Shown: in pieces, positions 35,957-37,566 of the stretch
Layout: each line of letters starts with the position of its first letter
How positions within the stretch are numbered: the first letter of the stretch is position 1
Assembly (NCBI GenBank): GCA_031292375.1
Contig: JARLHF010000024.1
Location: 1 to 37,566, forward strand
From: Chlamydiales bacterium
GTDB lineage: Bacteria > Chlamydiota > Chlamydiia > Chlamydiales > VFKH01
Direction: 5' to 3'
DNA: 37,566 nt
Program-made: the position numbers and the translations under genes
Notes under the pieces: model-generated
What the model saw: the letters and a program-made list of their open reading frames with translations, nothing else
What the model was told of the DNA's origin: nothing
The model's database searches: none

Positions 35957-37245
35957 TGATCGTTAGACTTCTTTTATTACTTTTGCCTTGTTTTTGCTTT
36001 AGTGTGGAAGCCTTTGATGAGGCTCCTAATGAAATGGGATATAAAACTACTAAACAGCTCATGCAAGAAGCAAATCACTATCTGGAGAAAAATGAGCTGC
36101 AAAAGGCTGTCAATGCATACAGAAGAGCCATCTTATATACCACAACGGACGCAAATGCCCACTTTGGCCTTGGTATCGCCTTAGAAAAGGAGGGCAATAT
36201 AAAAGATGCAATGCGAGAATTGCAATCGGCATTAATTTTTAATCCAGGTTTAGTTCCAGCTTACGATGAACTTGGAAAGTTATTTGAGAAGCAAGGCATG
36301 TTAAATCAGGCTTTAAGTTATTATTTAAGAGCATCAATAATCGATCCTTATTTTTCTAAGTACGTTTATGTGTCTATGAAGGATCTTCGCACTGTTTTTC
36401 CAGAAAGAAGAGAAAAAGAAGTAGAGGCTTTGCAATCTTTATTAAAAAAAGACTCTCTTAAAAATAAGTCCGTATATGTTTATGCTGATGAGCCTATAGA
36501 AGATAAGATTCTCTTTTCTCGCTATCTTCTTCGTTTAAGAGAAACTGGTGCAAATGTGATTTTTGTACCACCTATGGGTATGCAGAAAACTTTTCAATAT
36601 TCAATGGGTATAGACGTAAAAAGTCCGCTTCAATTGGAAGATGAGATTTTATATGATTTAAGAGTGCCACTTGGAGCTCTGCCCCTTATTTTTAATACAA
36701 CATTGACGACGATACCTTATGTGGATGGTTATTTGAAGGTAGCCTTAGATAGAAAATCTATCTATAAAGATTGGGTTGAAAAAGGATCACTTCGTATAGG
36801 CATTGCTTTTCAGGCAGATGAGCTTATTAAAACAATACCTCTTACTAACTTATTGTCTTTTAAGGGCTTGTCAAATGCAAGCTTTTACCTTCTTCAAGGT
36901 GTGTTAGATCAAAAGCAGATGGAAAGTATTACAAAAGAGATGGATATTATAAGTCTTACAAATGAGATTACACCCTTAGATGAGCTTGTGGATTTAATAG
37001 ATAATTTAGATCTTGTTATTACAGCAGATAATACAGTAGCAAATATTGCAGGTGCTTTAAATAAGCCTGTGTGGGTGTTACTTCCCATAGAGCCAAGTTG
37101 GTGGTGGTTTATGGAGGGAGGTAAATCGTATTGGTATAACAGCGCAAAGCTCTTTCGGCAGACGAAAGAGGGAAGCTGGCAAGAGCCTGTGCAAGAGATG
37201 CAAGAATCTCTCAAGCATTTTCAAAAATTATTTTACAACTTATGA
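35953..37245 (+). CDS. Exported TPR protein with glycosyltransferase-9-like C-terminal domain
   Basis: 430 residues. A signal peptide (1-20, RLLLLLLPCFCFSVEA) precedes about three TPRs (33-134; for example NAHFGLGIALEKEGNIKDAMREL). The domain at 172-430 matches the glycosyltransferase-like module common in TPR/GT9 proteins. Its features are VPLGALPLIFNTTLTTIP (239-256), LRIGIAFQADE where the family has GLVWAGNP, and the nucleotide-sugar site TADNTVANIAGALNKPVWVLLP (358-379), then WWW and WY motifs. The lost GNP motif and the export signal suggest a degenerate or repurposed enzyme. It is last in the efflux operon, overlapping the second pump by 4 bases with GAGG 5 bases upstream of the ATG. 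Its link to efflux is unknown. Confidence 0.82.
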   Translation: MMIVRLLLLLLPCFCFSVEAFDEAPNEMGYKTTKQLMQEANHYLEKNELQKAVNAYRRAILYTTTDANAHFGLGIALEKEGNIKDAMRELQSALIFNPGLVPAYDELGKLFEKQGMLNQALSYYLRASIIDPYFSKYVYVSMKDLRTVFPERREKEVEALQSLLKKDSLKNKSVYVYADEPIEDKILFSRYLLRLRETGANVIFVPPMGMQKTFQYSMGIDVKSPLQLEDEILYDLRVPLGALPLIFNTTLTTIPYVDGYLKVALDRKSIYKDWVEKGSLRIGIAFQADELIKTIPLTNLLSFKGLSNASFYLLQGVLDQKQMESITKEMDIISLTNEITPLDELVDLIDNLDLVITADNTVANIAGALNKPVWVLLPIEPSWWWFMEGGKSYWYNSAKLFRQTKEGSWQEPVQEMQESLKHFQKLFYNL

Positions 37246-37374
37246 GTATATGCACAATTCTTCATTAGAACTTCTTTCGAAACTACAATCCCGTGCCTGA
37301 TCCTGCCTATCTTGTTATTATTTAACGCTAGCTCGATTTTCAACTATCTGCTAATCAATAACTTGAATAGTTAA

Positions 37375-37400
37375 AACACGGAGACGCGGAGACACGGAGA
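37375..37400 (-). repeat. Dispersed CTCCGTG-type repeat, right copy
   Basis: On the minus strand it reads TCTCCGTGTCTCCGCG then TCTCCGTGTT. It matches 165-190 with three mismatches in 26 bases, in opposite orientation. It lies 12 bp downstream of the stop of the GxxExxY-type remnant. The rest of 37246-37374 shows no gene. Confidence 0.5.
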
Positions 37401-37411
37401 CTTATAATTTA

Positions 37412-37566
37412 TCATTTATGATGCGTTCTACACCCTTTGTATATTACATTTACAGGGACTTGTGTTTGAATTTGCAATCCTTGCAACGACAATTCATGAC
37501 ATAATGCAGACTCATATACACTTTCAAGCAAACCAGGCCCTCCAAGCACCTTATGGACTTCAATAG
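37412..37566 (-). pseudogene. GxxExxY-family gene fragment (partial at window edge)
   Basis: On the minus strand, entering from the window edge, the frame reads [20 protein letters not shown], then [19 protein letters not shown], then VIYKG. This is the core of GxxExxY (PD-(D/E)XK-like) proteins, which carry GxGLLExxYE and end much later. After YKG the frame reads CRTHHK and stops at 37412-37414, losing the catalytic half of about 60-70 residues. The upstream part lies outside the window. The family function is unknown. Confidence 0.65.

Overview
The window looks like chromosome from a Chlamydiae member outside the genus Chlamydia (an environmental, Parachlamydiales-like lineage). The evidence is protein-level resemblance plus gene order. 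A UvrD-type helicase lies close to rpoN, which I recall as neighbours in C. trachomatis. ParB, a DUF47 PhoU-like protein and a Pit phosphate permease also lie in one block, as I recall they do there (dppF/dppD between them). AhpC and the glycogen phosphorylase also resemble chlamydial proteins. Two large drug-efflux operons, a homospermidine synthase, a membrane-anchored IQ-motif protein and several decayed mobile-type genes argue against a classical Chlamydia pathogen genome. The genus cannot be fixed from sequence alone.

Layout. 1-1155: repeat-rich left edge, with three copies of a 22-bp repeat of IS-end type and a broken AAA_14/DUF4143 ATPase. 1145-3025: a large eukaryote-like protein with one membrane segment, two IQ motifs and a kinase-like C-terminus. 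3074-5306: promoter, tRNA-Arg(ACG), ahpC, a foldback repeat copy, then enolase. 5307-6027: almost gene-free, with a doubtful 69-codon ORF, a 22-bp palindrome and a terminator. 6028-7611: a membrane protein divergent from parB. 7598-11739: minus-strand emrA-emrB-oprM type efflux operon. 11826-11991: complete foldback (MITE-like) repeat. 12035-13968: PhoU-like plus Pit phosphate transport pair. 14116-18431: minus-strand run of a coiled-coil protein, a 61-residue membrane protein, a DsbD_2/TauE-like membrane protein, sthA and hss. 18586-21162: glycogen phosphorylase. 21352-22601: an NHLP-leader (RiPP-precursor-like) small protein followed by an exported nucleoside hydrolase. 22756-27127: uvrD-type helicase, DUF2156 protein, rpoN. 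27185-37245: tightly overlapping operon of an outer-membrane factor, a membrane fusion protein, two tandem RND pumps and an exported TPR/glycosyltransferase-like protein. 37246-37566: repeat and a fragment of a GxxExxY-family gene.

The coding genes cover glycolysis and glycogen use, redox balance, phosphate uptake, polyamine synthesis, chromosome partition, repair, alternative sigma factor use and two separate efflux machines. Threaded through them are at least two families of small palindromic repeats. One is a foldback element of about 165 bp whose end directly abuts the enolase ribosome binding site. The other is a 36-bp hairpin that sits in intergenic gaps and even supplies the last codons and stop of the helicase gene. 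The best candidates for something new are these repeats, the NHLP-type peptide and the IQ/kinase-like protein.
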